DNA from: Cognaticolwellia aestuarii
Lineage (GTDB): Bacteria > Pseudomonadota > Gammaproteobacteria > Enterobacterales > Alteromonadaceae
Length of the DNA: 64,000 nt
Assembly: GCF_002000025.1 (NCBI RefSeq)
Contig: NZ_MUZV01000006.1
Span: 1-64,000 of the forward strand
Direction: 5' to 3'
Shown in pieces: positions 1 through 9,066 of the stretch (the stretch's first letter is position 1; every line of letters starts with the position of its first letter). The notes below the pieces were generated by a model. That model saw only the letters and a program-made list of their open reading frames with translations. It was not told the origin of the DNA and searched no databases. A program made the position numbers and the translations under genes.

Positions 1-30
1 TTCTTGGGTATACCGTTTGCCTTTGCTCAT
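1..30 (-). CDS. IS3-family transposase OrfA, N-terminal stub (runs off the window)
   Basis: Only ten codons are visible (MSKGKRYTQE), reading out of the left edge. They match the conserved opening of IS3-type OrfA proteins, which carry a helix-turn-helix that binds the element ends. A good ribosome site (AGAGGTG) is five bases upstream. The family call depends on this short stretch plus its position at an apparent insertion boundary. Confidence 0.6.
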   Translation of the reverse strand, partial: MSKGKRYTQE

Positions 31-83
31 AAAACACCTCTTTTTAGAAGTTACAATGTAACTCATTAGGTGTCTAGCAAACT
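1..83 (-). mobile_element. Left end of an IS3-family element (partial)
   Basis: The window opens inside an insertion sequence. On the minus strand an ATG at position 30 begins MSKGKRYTQE, the usual start of an IS3-family OrfA transposase, with an AGAGGTG ribosome site just upstream. Between that start and position 83 lies the non-coding end of the element, and the next base begins a tehB fragment that has lost its 5' part. The boundary at about 83 is inferred from where tehB homology resumes. The rest of the element lies outside the window, so neither the terminal repeat nor the target duplication can be confirmed. Confidence 0.7.
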
Positions 84-392
84 ATGGGAAGTCCAGACTA
101 TGGATTTATTTTCTGTACTGTAACGTTAATGTTTATTGACCCTTCTTGTGCTGATGATGTGATAGCTGATATGCAAAAGTGCACGCTGCCTGGAGGTTTT
201 AACTTAATTGTCTGTGCGATGAATACTGAAGAAAACCCATGCCCAGTTCCTTTTCCATTTACCTTAAAAGCAGGTCAATTACGTCAGGCGTATCAAGGTT
301 GGGAATTAATTAAGTACAATGAAAACGTTGGTACTATGCATAATGGTGCAAAATTACAATTTGCGACTATGTTGGCGAAAAAGCCTGGTTAG
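84..392 (+). pseudogene. tehB: tehB fragment (tellurite-resistance SAM methyltransferase, 5' end lost)
   Basis: The 102 residues match the C-terminal half of TehB, the SAM-dependent methyltransferase involved in tellurite and selenite resistance. Visible family blocks include IADMQKCTLPGG, NLIVCAMNTE, PCPVPFPFT, WELIKYNENVG and the terminal FATMLAKK. TehB is normally about 200 residues; the SAM-binding N-terminal motifs are missing. The fragment begins exactly where the IS3-type end stops, so the likely history is insertion of the element into tehB. The ATG at 84 is probably fortuitous and no ribosome site precedes it. The remaining piece cannot bind SAM and should be non-functional. Confidence 0.78.
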
Positions 393-667
393 TCAGCATT
401 TGCCACGATCTATAAGTATTTGTTTTTATGGCGTGAGTATACAGCGCAAAACCTTCGTGTAGAGTTAAAGTTTATTCGTCAACGCCATATTGATGCGAAT
501 GAGGGCACTTTATTTAAGTGCCCATTTTTTGAAATGGTACGATTCATTCCGATGCTTATACCAATTATCACAACAAATACATTAATTCGATACCTGTGCA
601 GTTAAGCTTATAAGTTCTTAACTGTGGCATATCAAACTATTACACGCTATGAGATAACCCTGGAGTG
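393..667. other. Intergenic stretch with hairpins
   Basis: No convincing gene is seen. It holds the terminator-like hairpin at 503-530 and a smaller inverted repeat, CAGTTAAG at 599-606 with CTTAACTG at 617-624, which lies downstream of the metal-efflux operon ending at 668 on the minus strand and may help end it. Confidence 0.5.
503..530 (+). terminator. Rho-independent terminator after the tehB fragment
   Basis: Stem GGGCACTT (503-510) pairs with AAGTGCCC (516-523) around a 5-base loop and is followed by ATTTTTT. It is well placed to end transcription through the former tehB gene. Confidence 0.75.
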
Positions 668-1027
668 TTAATGAGAATGACCATGACTACTATTAAATGA
701 GCTACCAGTTTTAACGTCTTTTATTTTTCCATTTTTACTTATGTTGAAATAAAGTATCTCTTTCGTTTTAGTATTGATTGCTTTGACAATGTAGTTTGAT
801 TTTTTTTCTTCAACTACTCTAAATTGCTCCTTAGTTACATCGCTCCATGATTTATCAATTTTTCCGACAGACATACCGTGGTCTTTAAAAGAGAGCATTT
901 TGGCAGAAGTTTGTGCTATTTCGATGACTTTTTCAGCATTGACTTTTCCATGACCATCAGAATGAGCAAAAACAGTCGCAGATAGTGCTAAAGACGAAAT
1001 TAAGATTATTTTTTTAAAGATGTTCAT
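668..1027 (-). CDS. Small periplasmic His-rich protein (DUF6488-like)
   Basis: A 119-residue protein with a signal peptide (MNIFKKIILISSLALSATVFA) and a short His-rich mature N-terminus (HSDGHG), ending in SSHGHSH. These His clusters suggest metal binding in the periplasm. The middle resembles the DUF6488 family of marine gammaproteobacteria, which I recall being encoded next to heavy-metal RND pumps; that name is from memory. It is the last gene of the six-gene efflux operon, 29 bases after the anchor protein gene. A role as periplasmic metal chaperone or buffer is inference from His content and neighbours. Confidence 0.7.
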   Translation of the reverse strand: MNIFKKIILISSLALSATVFAHSDGHGKVNAEKVIEIAQTSAKMLSFKDHGMSVGKIDKSWSDVTKEQFRVVEEKKSNYIVKAINTKTKEILYFNISKNGKIKDVKTGSSFNSSHGHSH

Positions 1028-1056
1028 ATTACTATTACCTTTACTTTATTGATTAA

Positions 1057-1584
1057 TTACTTAAGACCTTCAATGGCGTATTCACCATTGAAAATAAGTT
1101 GAACCTGAATATCGCGATCAGATTTATTTTTCCAGTACCAGCCATGCGAGCCTGCAAATGGTGCGGTAAAACTGCCTTTCATTTCTGTAACCGTCGCGAT
1201 GGTATAAGATTCGAAATACCCCGTTGTATCTCCCGTTGGCTCACCATGTAAATCGACATATAAGCTTCCACCATCGGTTGTCCACTCATAGCTTGCTTTA
1301 GCATGTTTTTGCATGGCCAGCTTATATTCAATACCTTTGCCAGCTGGAACCGTTAAGATAACCGAGTCCTGTTGACCGGCTTTAGAAACCATGGTTGATG
1401 TTTGTGAAGGCTCTTCATTAAAAACGGTAAGGCCTAATTCTCCACCGATACCTGTAGGGTCAATATTGTATTCTGCAGGTAAAATAAAAAGCAGCAGTGA
1501 AACAATAGCAATTAGTAGTGAAATTACCGTCGCTTTAATTAATGAACGACTTGTTTTTTGTGAATCCATAAATATTTTTCTCAT
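1057..1584 (-). CDS. Single-pass membrane-anchored protein of the metal-efflux operon
   Basis: 175 residues: a short cytoplasmic N-terminus, one membrane helix at about residues 16-36, then a periplasmic domain containing FILPAEYNIDPTGIG and DLHGEPTGDTTGYFESY, ending in a WYWKNKS region. No catalytic motif is recognised. Proteins of this type are annotated as transmembrane anchor proteins and follow HupE-like genes. A paralogue with the same blocks lies at 31858-32394, again directly after a HupE-like gene, so the two proteins probably work as a pair. The gene lies 36 bases after hupE. The exact function is unknown. Confidence 0.72.
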   Translation of the reverse strand: MRKIFMDSQKTSRSLIKATVISLLIAIVSLLLFILPAEYNIDPTGIGGELGLTVFNEEPSQTSTMVSKAGQQDSVILTVPAGKGIEYKLAMQKHAKASYEWTTDGGSLYVDLHGEPTGDTTGYFESYTIATVTEMKGSFTAPFAGSHGWYWKNKSDRDIQVQLIFNGEYAIEGLK

Positions 1585-1620
1585 AATGATTAGTTAATAT
1601 AATTATTTTTTAGTGTTAGA

Positions 1621-2319
1621 TTAATTGATAAAGTAACCTGTTAATTGCATGCCAACGAGCATAAAGCCTGCACTCATTAAGGCGGTATTAGTGGTTTTGG
1701 CGAATTTATTAAAACTTGCAAGTTGACGCCAATAATTAATCGCTAACAGAATAAACATCAGCGCAATAAATTGACCTAGTTCAACACCAATATTGAAAGA
1801 CAATAAGTTTGTCGCAAGCCCTTCGCTAGGCAATTCAAATTCTTGTATCTTGGTTGCTAAACCAAAGCCATGAAATAAACCAAAAATAAGCACCGCTTTT
1901 TTAGGGTTAGGTTGCTTGCCAAAAAAATGTTTGAAGCCACCTAAGTTATCAAAGCCTTTATAAACAACTGACAAGCCGATAATGGCATCAATCAAATAAG
2001 CATTTACTTGAATATTAGCCAGTACACCCGTCATCAAGGTTAAACTATGACCTACCGTGAACATGCTAACGTAAAGTAAAACATCACGTGTATTACGTAA
2101 AAAGAACAAAACGCCCACTAAAAACAGCAAATGGTCATAACCCGTTACCATGTGTTTTGCGCCAATATACATAAATGGCAATATTTGAATGCCGGTATTA
2201 TTTTGTAAGAAGCTGCGTGTACTATCATCCACTCCGTGAGCGAAGGCTTCAACAGAAGCCATCGCACAGAAAATAAATAATGGGTACAGCAAATACGTTA
2301 GTTTAAATTTTCCTAACAT
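1621..2319 (-). CDS. HupE/UreJ-like membrane protein, copy 1
   Basis: 232 residues with a signal-like first helix ending at AHG, then about six membrane helices. Conserved polar blocks include FMYIGAKHMVTGYDHLLFL, TVGHSLTL and GLFHGFGLATKIQEF, which match the HupE_UreJ_2 group. HupE and UreJ relatives are nickel or cobalt permeases or accessory proteins; the substrate here is not shown. The gene starts four bases after czcA, so it is almost certainly translated from the same transcript. A close paralogue lies at 31081-31776. The repeated His residues facing the membrane fit metal handling, but transport direction is not known. Confidence 0.8.
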   Translation of the reverse strand: MLGKFKLTYLLYPLFIFCAMASVEAFAHGVDDSTRSFLQNNTGIQILPFMYIGAKHMVTGYDHLLFLVGVLFFLRNTRDVLLYVSMFTVGHSLTLMTGVLANIQVNAYLIDAIIGLSVVYKGFDNLGGFKHFFGKQPNPKKAVLIFGLFHGFGLATKIQEFELPSEGLATNLLSFNIGVELGQFIALMFILLAINYWRQLASFNKFAKTTNTALMSAGFMLVGMQLTGYFIN

Positions 2320-2323
2320 TAAT

Positions 2324-5300
2324 TTACCCTTTAGTTGAGATTGAATAAGTGTCTATGTCTTCTACTGTTTTCGTATCTCTTCCATGTAGCAAGCGATACA
2401 GAGCGGGCAGAACAAATAGTGTTAATATGGTTGAAGATATAACACCGCCGATAACAACAGTGGCTAAAGGTCTTTGAACCTCAGAGCCTATCCCGGTATT
2501 TAGCGCCATTGGAATAAAACCGAGTGACGCGACTAACGCTGTGGTTAATACTGGGCGTAATCGAGTCAGTGCACCTTTAATGATGGCTTCTTCTAAGGCA
2601 AACTTATCTTTTCTTAACTCTCTAATAAAAGAAACCATCACCAAGCCATTTAAAATGGCGATGCCTGATAGCGCGATAAAGCCAACCGCAGCAGATATTG
2701 AGAAAGGAATATCTCTTAGTACGAGTGCAAATATACCGCCCGTTAAAGCTAACGGAACACCCGTAAAAATAATCATAGAATCTTTAAAAGAGCCTAAAGC
2801 AAGCAATAAAAGTCCAATAATTAAAACAAGCGTAACAGGTACAACAACACTTAAACGCTGCGAGGCAGATTGCAGTTTTTGATAAGTACCGCCATATTCA
2901 ACCCAATACCCAGATGGCATATCAACATTTGCCTCAATAGCTTGCTTAATATCACCAACAAAACTACCTAAATCTCTGCCTCGAACGTTGGCAGTAACAA
3001 CAACTCGACGTTTACCATTTTCTCTATTTACCTGATTAGCACCATTAACCATTGCAATAGACGCTAGTTCTTGAAGGGGAACATAACCACCACTTGGTAA
3101 CGCAATTGGTAACTGAGTATAACCATCAACATTATTACGGGTTATTTCAGGTAATCGTACTTTTATATCAAATCGTTTATCGCCTTGATAAAACTTGCCG
3201 ACGGTTTCTCCACCAATAGCAAGTGCAACTTGCTGCTGTAAATCAGCTTTACTGATAGCATACATCGCCAGTTTTTCATCTTTTGTCACAACAGTAAGAA
3301 TAGGAAGACCTTTCGTTTGCTCAACCTGAATATCTCTAATGCCTTCGACACCTTCAATCGCTGATTCAATAGACTTACCTAAACTAGCCAAGGCTTCAAA
3401 GTCATCACCAAAAACTTTAATCGCAAGCTCAGAGCGAACACCGGCAAGCAATTCATTAAATCGCATTTGTATCGGTTGTAAAAACTCATAGCGATTACCC
3501 GGTATTGGCGTAACGATACTTTCAAGTTCTTGAACTAATTGGTCTTTAGATTTATCAGGATTTGGCCACTGATCTCTTGGTTTAAGCATAATAAAGTTAT
3601 CAGCAACACTCGGTGGCATAGGATCAGTTGCCACATCAGGTGTCCCTATTTTTGCGAAAACCAACTCAACTTCAGGCATTTCCTTAATTTTTGCTTCTAA
3701 AATCTTTTGCATTTCAACCGACTGTGAAAGCGAAGTACCTGGAATACGAAGCGCATGCATAGCAATGTCACCTTCATCTAGGTTAGGTACGAACTCGCTA
3801 CCGAGCTTACTGCCCATAACACTAGCAAAAATCACCAATGAGAACGCCGTTACAACGACAAGCCATCGAGCCTTAAGTACAAAAGATAAAACAGGCTTAT
3901 ACAAAGACTCACTTGCCTTCATAATAATGTTTTCTTTCTCAACAATCGGACCCTTAAACATCAGCGCTATTGCCGCAGGCACAAAAGTGATTGACAGTAG
4001 CATTGAGCTTACTAACGCAATAACAACCGTAATCGCCATTGGGTGGAACATTTTCCCTTCAACACCTGATAACGCAAAAATAGGTAAATACACCACGGTA
4101 ATAATGAAAACACCAAATAGAGCAGGGCGAATAACTTCACGTGTTGCATCAAAGACTAATGCTAGCCTTTCCTTGATTGGCAGTACCTTGCCATTTGAGG
4201 CATGACTAAGCCTGCGCATGCAATTTTCGACAATAATAATTGCACCATCAACAAGTAAACCAAAATCAAGTGCCCCTAAGCTCATTAAATTCGCACTTGT
4301 TTTAGTTTGTACCATGCCTGTCACTGTCATTAACATCGCAAATGGGATCACAGCAGCGGTAAGCAATGCCGCTCTAAAGTTACCTAGCAAAAGGAACAAG
4401 ATAACGATAACAAGAATCGCCCCTTCCATCAGGTTCATCTTTACTGTGTCTAAGGTTTTGTTAACGAGATTAGTGCGATCGTAAACCGCATTAGCATTCA
4501 CACCGGCAGGTAAACCGTTATTAATTTCAGCTAGTTTTTCACCTACCGCTTTAGCAACTTTTTGACTGTTTTCCCCTATCAACATAAATACCGTACTAAG
4601 TACGATTTCATGCCCGTCTTGAGTAGCTGCGCCAGTACGTAGCTCTTTACCTTCTTTTACTTGAGCAACGTCTTTGATTTTTAGAAATTGGCCAGTGCGT
4701 GTTGCAATCGGAATATTTCCTAAACTGATGACATCTTCAACTTGGCCTGGAATACGCACTAGCCATTGAGCGCCATTTTTTTCGATAAAACCAGCGCCTT
4801 TATTTTGGTTATGAGTACCAACAGCAGCGATAACATCTTGTTGGCTTAATCCATGAGCCAAAAGCTTCTCAGGCTCAAGTGTGATTAAAATTTCTCGTTT
4901 ATAGCCACCAATAGGGTTTACTTCAACAACCCCTTCAACTTGGATCAATTGCGGTCTAATGATCCAATCATGGATTGTTCGAAGATCCGTTGAGGTTATG
5001 TCACTTCCATCCTCGTTTTTTGCTCCTGGTTCGGCATCAACGGTAAACATGAAGATTTCGCCCAACCCCGTAGCAATAGGACCAAGTACAGGTGCTAAGC
5101 CGGTTGGTAACTCACCGGTGGCTGCATTAAGCTTTTCACCTACAAGTTGTCTGGCGAAATAGATATCAGTGTCATCTGTAAAAATAGCGACAACCTGAGA
5201 CAAACCATATCGAGAAACAGAGCGCGTACTTTGTAAGCCCGGTACACCAGCTAAAGCCGTTTCAAGCGGATAGGTTACCCTTTGTTCTACCTCTAGCGGT

Positions 5301-5470
5301 GTATAACCGGGTGCCTCTGTATTTATGATTACCTGCACATTAGTAATATCAGGTACCGCATCTATGGGTAACTTCGTAAAGTTCCATAAGCCGAGCGCTG
5401 AAATTGCTAATACAAATACCAGTATTAACTTACTTCGCTCGATTGAAAATTTTAAAATTGATTCCAACAT
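2324..5470 (-). CDS. czcA: CzcA-type heavy-metal efflux RND pump
   Basis: 1048 residues, normal for HME-RND pumps of the inner membrane, which use proton influx to drive metal ions through a trimeric CzcCBA channel. The N-terminus (LESILKFSIERSKLILVF) and the two sets of transmembrane helices around two periplasmic porter domains are clear. The proton-relay helix reads DFGLLVDGAIIIVEN, with both Asp and the Glu present. This signature resembles the divalent-cation pumps (Zn, Co, Cd, Ni) rather than the Cu/Ag CusA type, whose helix reads differently. It lies ten bases after the adaptor gene and four before hupE, in one operon. Confidence 0.93.
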   Translation of the reverse strand: MLESILKFSIERSKLILVFVLAISALGLWNFTKLPIDAVPDITNVQVIINTEAPGYTPLEVEQRVTYPLETALAGVPGLQSTRSVSRYGLSQVVAIFTDDTDIYFARQLVGEKLNAATGELPTGLAPVLGPIATGLGEIFMFTVDAEPGAKNEDGSDITSTDLRTIHDWIIRPQLIQVEGVVEVNPIGGYKREILITLEPEKLLAHGLSQQDVIAAVGTHNQNKGAGFIEKNGAQWLVRIPGQVEDVISLGNIPIATRTGQFLKIKDVAQVKEGKELRTGAATQDGHEIVLSTVFMLIGENSQKVAKAVGEKLAEINNGLPAGVNANAVYDRTNLVNKTLDTVKMNLMEGAILVIVILFLLLGNFRAALLTAAVIPFAMLMTVTGMVQTKTSANLMSLGALDFGLLVDGAIIIVENCMRRLSHASNGKVLPIKERLALVFDATREVIRPALFGVFIITVVYLPIFALSGVEGKMFHPMAITVVIALVSSMLLSITFVPAAIALMFKGPIVEKENIIMKASESLYKPVLSFVLKARWLVVVTAFSLVIFASVMGSKLGSEFVPNLDEGDIAMHALRIPGTSLSQSVEMQKILEAKIKEMPEVELVFAKIGTPDVATDPMPPSVADNFIMLKPRDQWPNPDKSKDQLVQELESIVTPIPGNRYEFLQPIQMRFNELLAGVRSELAIKVFGDDFEALASLGKSIESAIEGVEGIRDIQVEQTKGLPILTVVTKDEKLAMYAISKADLQQQVALAIGGETVGKFYQGDKRFDIKVRLPEITRNNVDGYTQLPIALPSGGYVPLQELASIAMVNGANQVNRENGKRRVVVTANVRGRDLGSFVGDIKQAIEANVDMPSGYWVEYGGTYQKLQSASQRLSVVVPVTLVLIIGLLLLALGSFKDSMIIFTGVPLALTGGIFALVLRDIPFSISAAVGFIALSGIAILNGLVMVSFIRELRKDKFALEEAIIKGALTRLRPVLTTALVASLGFIPMALNTGIGSEVQRPLATVVIGGVISSTILTLFVLPALYRLLHGRDTKTVEDIDTYSISTKG

Positions 5471-5479
5471 ACTACTTCC

Positions 5480-6718
5480 TTAGTGATCGTGAGACGCACC
5501 AGATTTATCGATATCTGCTTTGATGATGTAACTATTTTTTGCCACGTATTCAGTGCCGGCAGCAATACCGCCTAAAACTTCCACCCAGGGTCCTACTTTC
5601 CTACCTAAGTCCAACATTCTTACCTCGTATTGCTCATCAACTTTCGCATATACCACGGTGAAGTCGCGAAAAGATTGCAAACCAGCCGATTTTACGGCCA
5701 TAGGAACGTTATAAGAGTCGAGTAGTATTTCAGCAGAAATGAACTGACCGGCTTTAAGTGAGCCATTAGCATTATCAACCTCAGCTCTAAATAACTTTGC
5801 CTGTTCGTTATTAACATTAAATAAAGCATCAAATAATTGCGTTTTAATCACTTTATCGCTGCCAGGTATTGAAATATTAACCAACGAGCCTAGTTTCACT
5901 TTTGCCTGATCCATCGGATATACACCCAATTCAGCAATAAGTTTGCTAGTATCAGAAATAGTCAACAGGCTCCTATCACTCGTTTGCTCGCCTGCTCCAG
6001 CATTTTGTGCTGTAACAACACCACCTATTGGTGCGTAAACCTTATAGGTTTGAAGGCTCTCATTACCTTCAACCGTCATTAATAATTGCCCCTTTTTAAC
6101 GCGTTGTCCTAAAACAGCATGCAATGTTTTAATTTCGCCAGGAAATCGAGCGCTGACATGTCGAACGGCATTAGGAGCTACGGTTAATTTCCCAAAAACT
6201 TTTAACGTTTCATCGAAAACCTGGCTAACAACAGCTTCTGTTTCAATTTGCATTGCATCTGCAATCTGTTTTGCTATCGCAACACGGCCTTCAAAATTAT
6301 CGTATGACCATTGATATGTCTTACCTGCATATTTTGCCGTTAACTGCACTTGAAAAGAATGTGGTTCGTATATCTCCATGTCGCCTCGAAGCGTGTTTTG
6401 CTCTGCAAAGAAATTAATCTCATCGATAACATTGCCTAGTCGAAAAAGTTTTACATCCACGTCAATATCTTCAGCTGAAATTTTTGCCCCCCTTTTGGTA
6501 GCAAAAACTCTAAACTCAGGAGGCATACCATCCTCAAAAATAGATAGCTCGATAGCAAAGTCACCATCACGTAACATTCGCCCGTTATTGGGGCCTTTTT
6601 CTACTTCTTCTTTAACGGATTCGATGGCTGATTGCGCATGTACTATGTTGCTAACCGACATGCTCGCTATCGATAACTGTCCCAATAAAATCGCAGTAAT
6701 AATATTTTTAGTCTTCAT
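5480..6718 (-). CDS. czcB: Periplasmic adaptor of the metal RND pump (CzcB-like)
   Basis: 412 residues with an N-terminal signal peptide. An extra N-terminal domain (about residues 40-145, GPNNGRMLRDGDFAIELSIF onward) precedes the membrane-fusion core, as in several CzcB relatives. The lipoyl-like half motif GEIKTLHAVLGQRVKKGQLL and its partner YAPIGGVVTAQNAGAGEQ mark the barrel-sandwich domain. The C-terminus ends SGASHDH, a small possible metal site. The protein should link the CzcA pump to the outer-membrane channel. It starts ten bases after the tolC-type gene and is followed ten bases later by czcA. Confidence 0.9.
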   Translation of the reverse strand: MKTKNIITAILLGQLSIASMSVSNIVHAQSAIESVKEEVEKGPNNGRMLRDGDFAIELSIFEDGMPPEFRVFATKRGAKISAEDIDVDVKLFRLGNVIDEINFFAEQNTLRGDMEIYEPHSFQVQLTAKYAGKTYQWSYDNFEGRVAIAKQIADAMQIETEAVVSQVFDETLKVFGKLTVAPNAVRHVSARFPGEIKTLHAVLGQRVKKGQLLMTVEGNESLQTYKVYAPIGGVVTAQNAGAGEQTSDRSLLTISDTSKLIAELGVYPMDQAKVKLGSLVNISIPGSDKVIKTQLFDALFNVNNEQAKLFRAEVDNANGSLKAGQFISAEILLDSYNVPMAVKSAGLQSFRDFTVVYAKVDEQYEVRMLDLGRKVGPWVEVLGGIAAGTEYVAKNSYIIKADIDKSGASHDH

Positions 6719-6728
6719 TTTTTCTCTC

Positions 6729-8003
6729 TTACATAGAAATTGATGAGCCTGTTAAGCGCTCTAACTCAATGTTAAATAGTTGAATGTTGGTATAAGCTTG
6801 AATCAGCTCTAGCTGCATAGCGTTTAATTCTTGTTGAATGATATATAAATCAGCGAATCGATAGCGGCCAATTTTGTAGGCGTTTACAGCTTTATCACTT
6901 GCTAGCTCTAGTGTAGGGATCGTTTCTTGAGACAACTCATCAATAACATGCCGGTTATGCTCAAGCTTATGAGTTAGCAGTAATAATTGCGTAGAAATAC
7001 GTTTAAACCATGCATCTGATTCAGCCATGCTTTGGTGCTTTTTAGCTTGCAGTGCCATAATCTGTCCACGATTTCTGTTTTCTCCTCCAAGCGGTATGGA
7101 TATCCCTGCAGTTAATGCGAAATCGTCAATCGCTTCATTTCTTTTGATACCGGTATTAACAGTCCAAGCAGGCTTTTCATTAACTTTTGCTAAGTTAATT
7201 TTGGACTCAGCAATACGTTGCTGTGAGGCAAAAACTTTTAAGCGCGGGTTAGACTTTAATTGTTCGTACGCCAACTCAAGCTGTGAAATGGTAGGAATGC
7301 CGATTAAAGTCCCGTCTACTTTAAAGTCAGTATCGCCTACCCATTGAGCAGCTAATTGCGCTTTGCTTGCTTCAATTTCGTGTAATAAATCTTCAACAAC
7401 GAGTTCTTTCTTTGACAGGTCAGCTTTAGCACGTAACTCATCGATAATATTTGCTTTACCAGCGCCGACACGTAAATTTATTTCTTTTAATAATTTTTGT
7501 GCCTGATCTCTAGTAAGCTTTGCAAGTGCTAATTGCTCCTTCTGAGATAACAGCGTGATAAATATTTTTGCGGTTTCAGCAGCAATATCAAGTGCTTTAA
7601 CTTCCTTTTCAAAAATTGATACCGAAGCACTTTGCTTAGCAACCTTGATCTTTGAATCAATAATATCGCGCTCTAACAGCCATGATATACTCATCGTCGT
7701 TTGCATACCCGAGACGCCAGAATAGGCTCCTGTTCCCAGAGCATCTTCCACATTTATATTGACAGTTAATGGCCTAGACACACCTGCTTGCGCTAACATC
7801 CCTCTAGAAGCATCTAGCTTATGTACAAAGGACTTTAGATCTGGGTGTTGTTTTAACGAAAGACCAATAGCATCATTAAGCGTTATTGTCTGTTGTCCCG
7901 AAACGCTAAATGGGATAATAAATCCTGCTAAAATAGTCAGTTTCTTTAGATATAAAAACCGATTGCCAGTCGGTTTCATAGTCAGTTGTACAAAGATAGA
8001 CAA
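6729..8003 (-). CDS. czcC: TolC-family outer-membrane channel (CzcC-like)
   Basis: 424 residues with a signal peptide (LTILAGFIIPFSVSG) followed by two repeats of the outer-membrane efflux domain, rich in coiled-coil helices. It should form the exit duct of the pump. The start deserves care. An in-frame ATG at 7979 has no ribosome site, while a TTG at 8003 sits six bases after AAGGGGA, so the TTG start is chosen. A BlaI-type operator covers codons 10-16 of this reading frame and another lies 42 bases upstream of the TTG, so repression probably acts here. First gene of the pump operon. Confidence 0.88.
   Translation of the reverse strand: MSIFVQLTMKPTGNRFLYLKKLTILAGFIIPFSVSGQQTITLNDAIGLSLKQHPDLKSFVHKLDASRGMLAQAGVSRPLTVNINVEDALGTGAYSGVSGMQTTMSISWLLERDIIDSKIKVAKQSASVSIFEKEVKALDIAAETAKIFITLLSQKEQLALAKLTRDQAQKLLKEINLRVGAGKANIIDELRAKADLSKKELVVEDLLHEIEASKAQLAAQWVGDTDFKVDGTLIGIPTISQLELAYEQLKSNPRLKVFASQQRIAESKINLAKVNEKPAWTVNTGIKRNEAIDDFALTAGISIPLGGENRNRGQIMALQAKKHQSMAESDAWFKRISTQLLLLTHKLEHNRHVIDELSQETIPTLELASDKAVNAYKIGRYRFADLYIIQQELNAMQLELIQAYTNIQLFNIELERLTGSSISM
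7956..7976. promoter_or_regulatory. Operator copy 1 (AAACCGA-N7-TCGGTTT)
   Basis: A perfect inverted repeat of two 7-base arms around 7 bases, located just inside the czcC reading frame. Identical architecture occurs at 8045, 9467 and 9503. The likely ligand is the BlaI-type repressor encoded at 9067-9447. Confidence 0.75.
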
Positions 8004-8044
8004 ATTGAGTCCCCTTATATAATTTTATGTAAATTGGTTTTGAT

Positions 8045-8065
8045 AAACCGACTGGTAGTCGGTTT
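8045..8065. promoter_or_regulatory. Operator copy 2, upstream of czcC
   Basis: AAACCGA (8045-8051) and TCGGTTT (8059-8065) are perfect arms, and pairing extends inward to AAACCGACT/AGTCGGTTT around three bases, making it the most symmetrical of the four copies. It lies between the M56 gene and the czcC start, where the pump promoter must be. Confidence 0.8.
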
Positions 8066-8100
8066 TATGTGTAAAAAAAACTCGCGTTAAGCCTTTAATA

Positions 8101-9063
8101 TTAGTGGCTAAATACTGTTTCTATGATGTGATGAACCCCATCAATTGAGGATAATATTCCAATAAAAATTAAGGTAATGAATAGGGCTGTTAGCCATTTA
8201 TTTGCTGGTTTTAAAGTTAATTGCCCCAATAAAAAATAAACTCGTTGCTCTAAAATATCAGCACCAAAATTAACAACCAGTTCATTTTCCTTGAGTGGGG
8301 TATAATTAGCATTTAACCGTGCAACTTTCACTAACGTTCCTGCGACAAAGGTGGAAGGTACTTCATTTGTCACTACAGCATTATCAGCAGCTTGTTCCAT
8401 TGCTAACATCATATGAAGTTTCAAATGTTTTGCTAACGTTGGAATGAAAAACTCACAAAATACACTAAATAACCATTTTTTTAAGGGATCATTCATCTGT
8501 GCATGCGCTTTTTCATGACCCAAAATTACGTTAACTTCTTCACGGGTCATTTCTTTGAGCATCCCCGAAGTGATAAAGCACTTTTTTCTGATAAAGCCGG
8601 CGGTAAACGCGCCTGGATTTGATACCTGAATTTCAAAAATATTGTTATCAATTGGCTGAGATAAGCTCGTTAAACTCAACAGTTTTTTACGGTGAATATT
8701 AAGTTTAATTAGCTTGTTAGCAACTAAATAAAACATACAACTTAACGCAATCATTAGCGTTGCTCCATGCCAACTTAACCAGTTGAATTCACTCATGTGA
8801 TGCCAATGAGCATATTCAGCTTCGGAATCAAAAATGGTCGAGGTCATATAGCCATTCAGAAACAATAGGGCAACAGATATGCTTGCTAACCAAGGTAGTA
8901 TGACGAGTAGCCAAAGAATGATTTTTCGTGACTCAACTTGTATCGTTAAAAACTGTTGAGCAAGTATGGAAATGAATACTGATACAGAAAAGTTAGCAAT
9001 AATGAACGATAGAACAAGAATAGTCGATATGTTGAGCCAGATAGCTAATTGACCTTCAATCAT
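8101..9063 (-). CDS. Short BlaR1/MecR1-like M56 metallopeptidase, putative metal sensor
   Basis: 320 residues. Four membrane helices are visible, at about residues 8-33, 48-70, 99-118 and 288-305. The zinc-protease motif is HEKAH (183-187), with Glu223 in EQAAD as likely third ligand. BlaR1 senses ligand outside the cell and then cleaves the BlaI repressor. This protein lacks the C-terminal penicillin-binding domain of BlaR1, ending soon after helix 4. Instead, the predicted extracytoplasmic loop between helices 2 and 3 contains AHWHHM (85-90), a plausible metal site. It lies three bases after blaI and directly upstream of the czc operon, so metal-triggered derepression is the natural inference. 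Confidence 0.85.
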   Translation of the reverse strand: MIEGQLAIWLNISTILVLSFIIANFSVSVFISILAQQFLTIQVESRKIILWLLVILPWLASISVALLFLNGYMTSTIFDSEAEYAHWHHMSEFNWLSWHGATLMIALSCMFYLVANKLIKLNIHRKKLLSLTSLSQPIDNNIFEIQVSNPGAFTAGFIRKKCFITSGMLKEMTREEVNVILGHEKAHAQMNDPLKKWLFSVFCEFFIPTLAKHLKLHMMLAMEQAADNAVVTNEVPSTFVAGTLVKVARLNANYTPLKENELVVNFGADILEQRVYFLLGQLTLKPANKWLTALFITLIFIGILSSIDGVHHIIETVFSH

Positions 9064-9066
9064 GAC

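Noticed and set aside
420-605. 61-residue frame after the tehB fragment
   Set aside because: It runs through a terminator hairpin, has no ribosome site and no family resemblance.
2324-5470. CusA-type copper/silver pump
   Set aside because: The proton-relay helix reads DFGLLVDGAIIIVEN, fitting the divalent-metal group instead.
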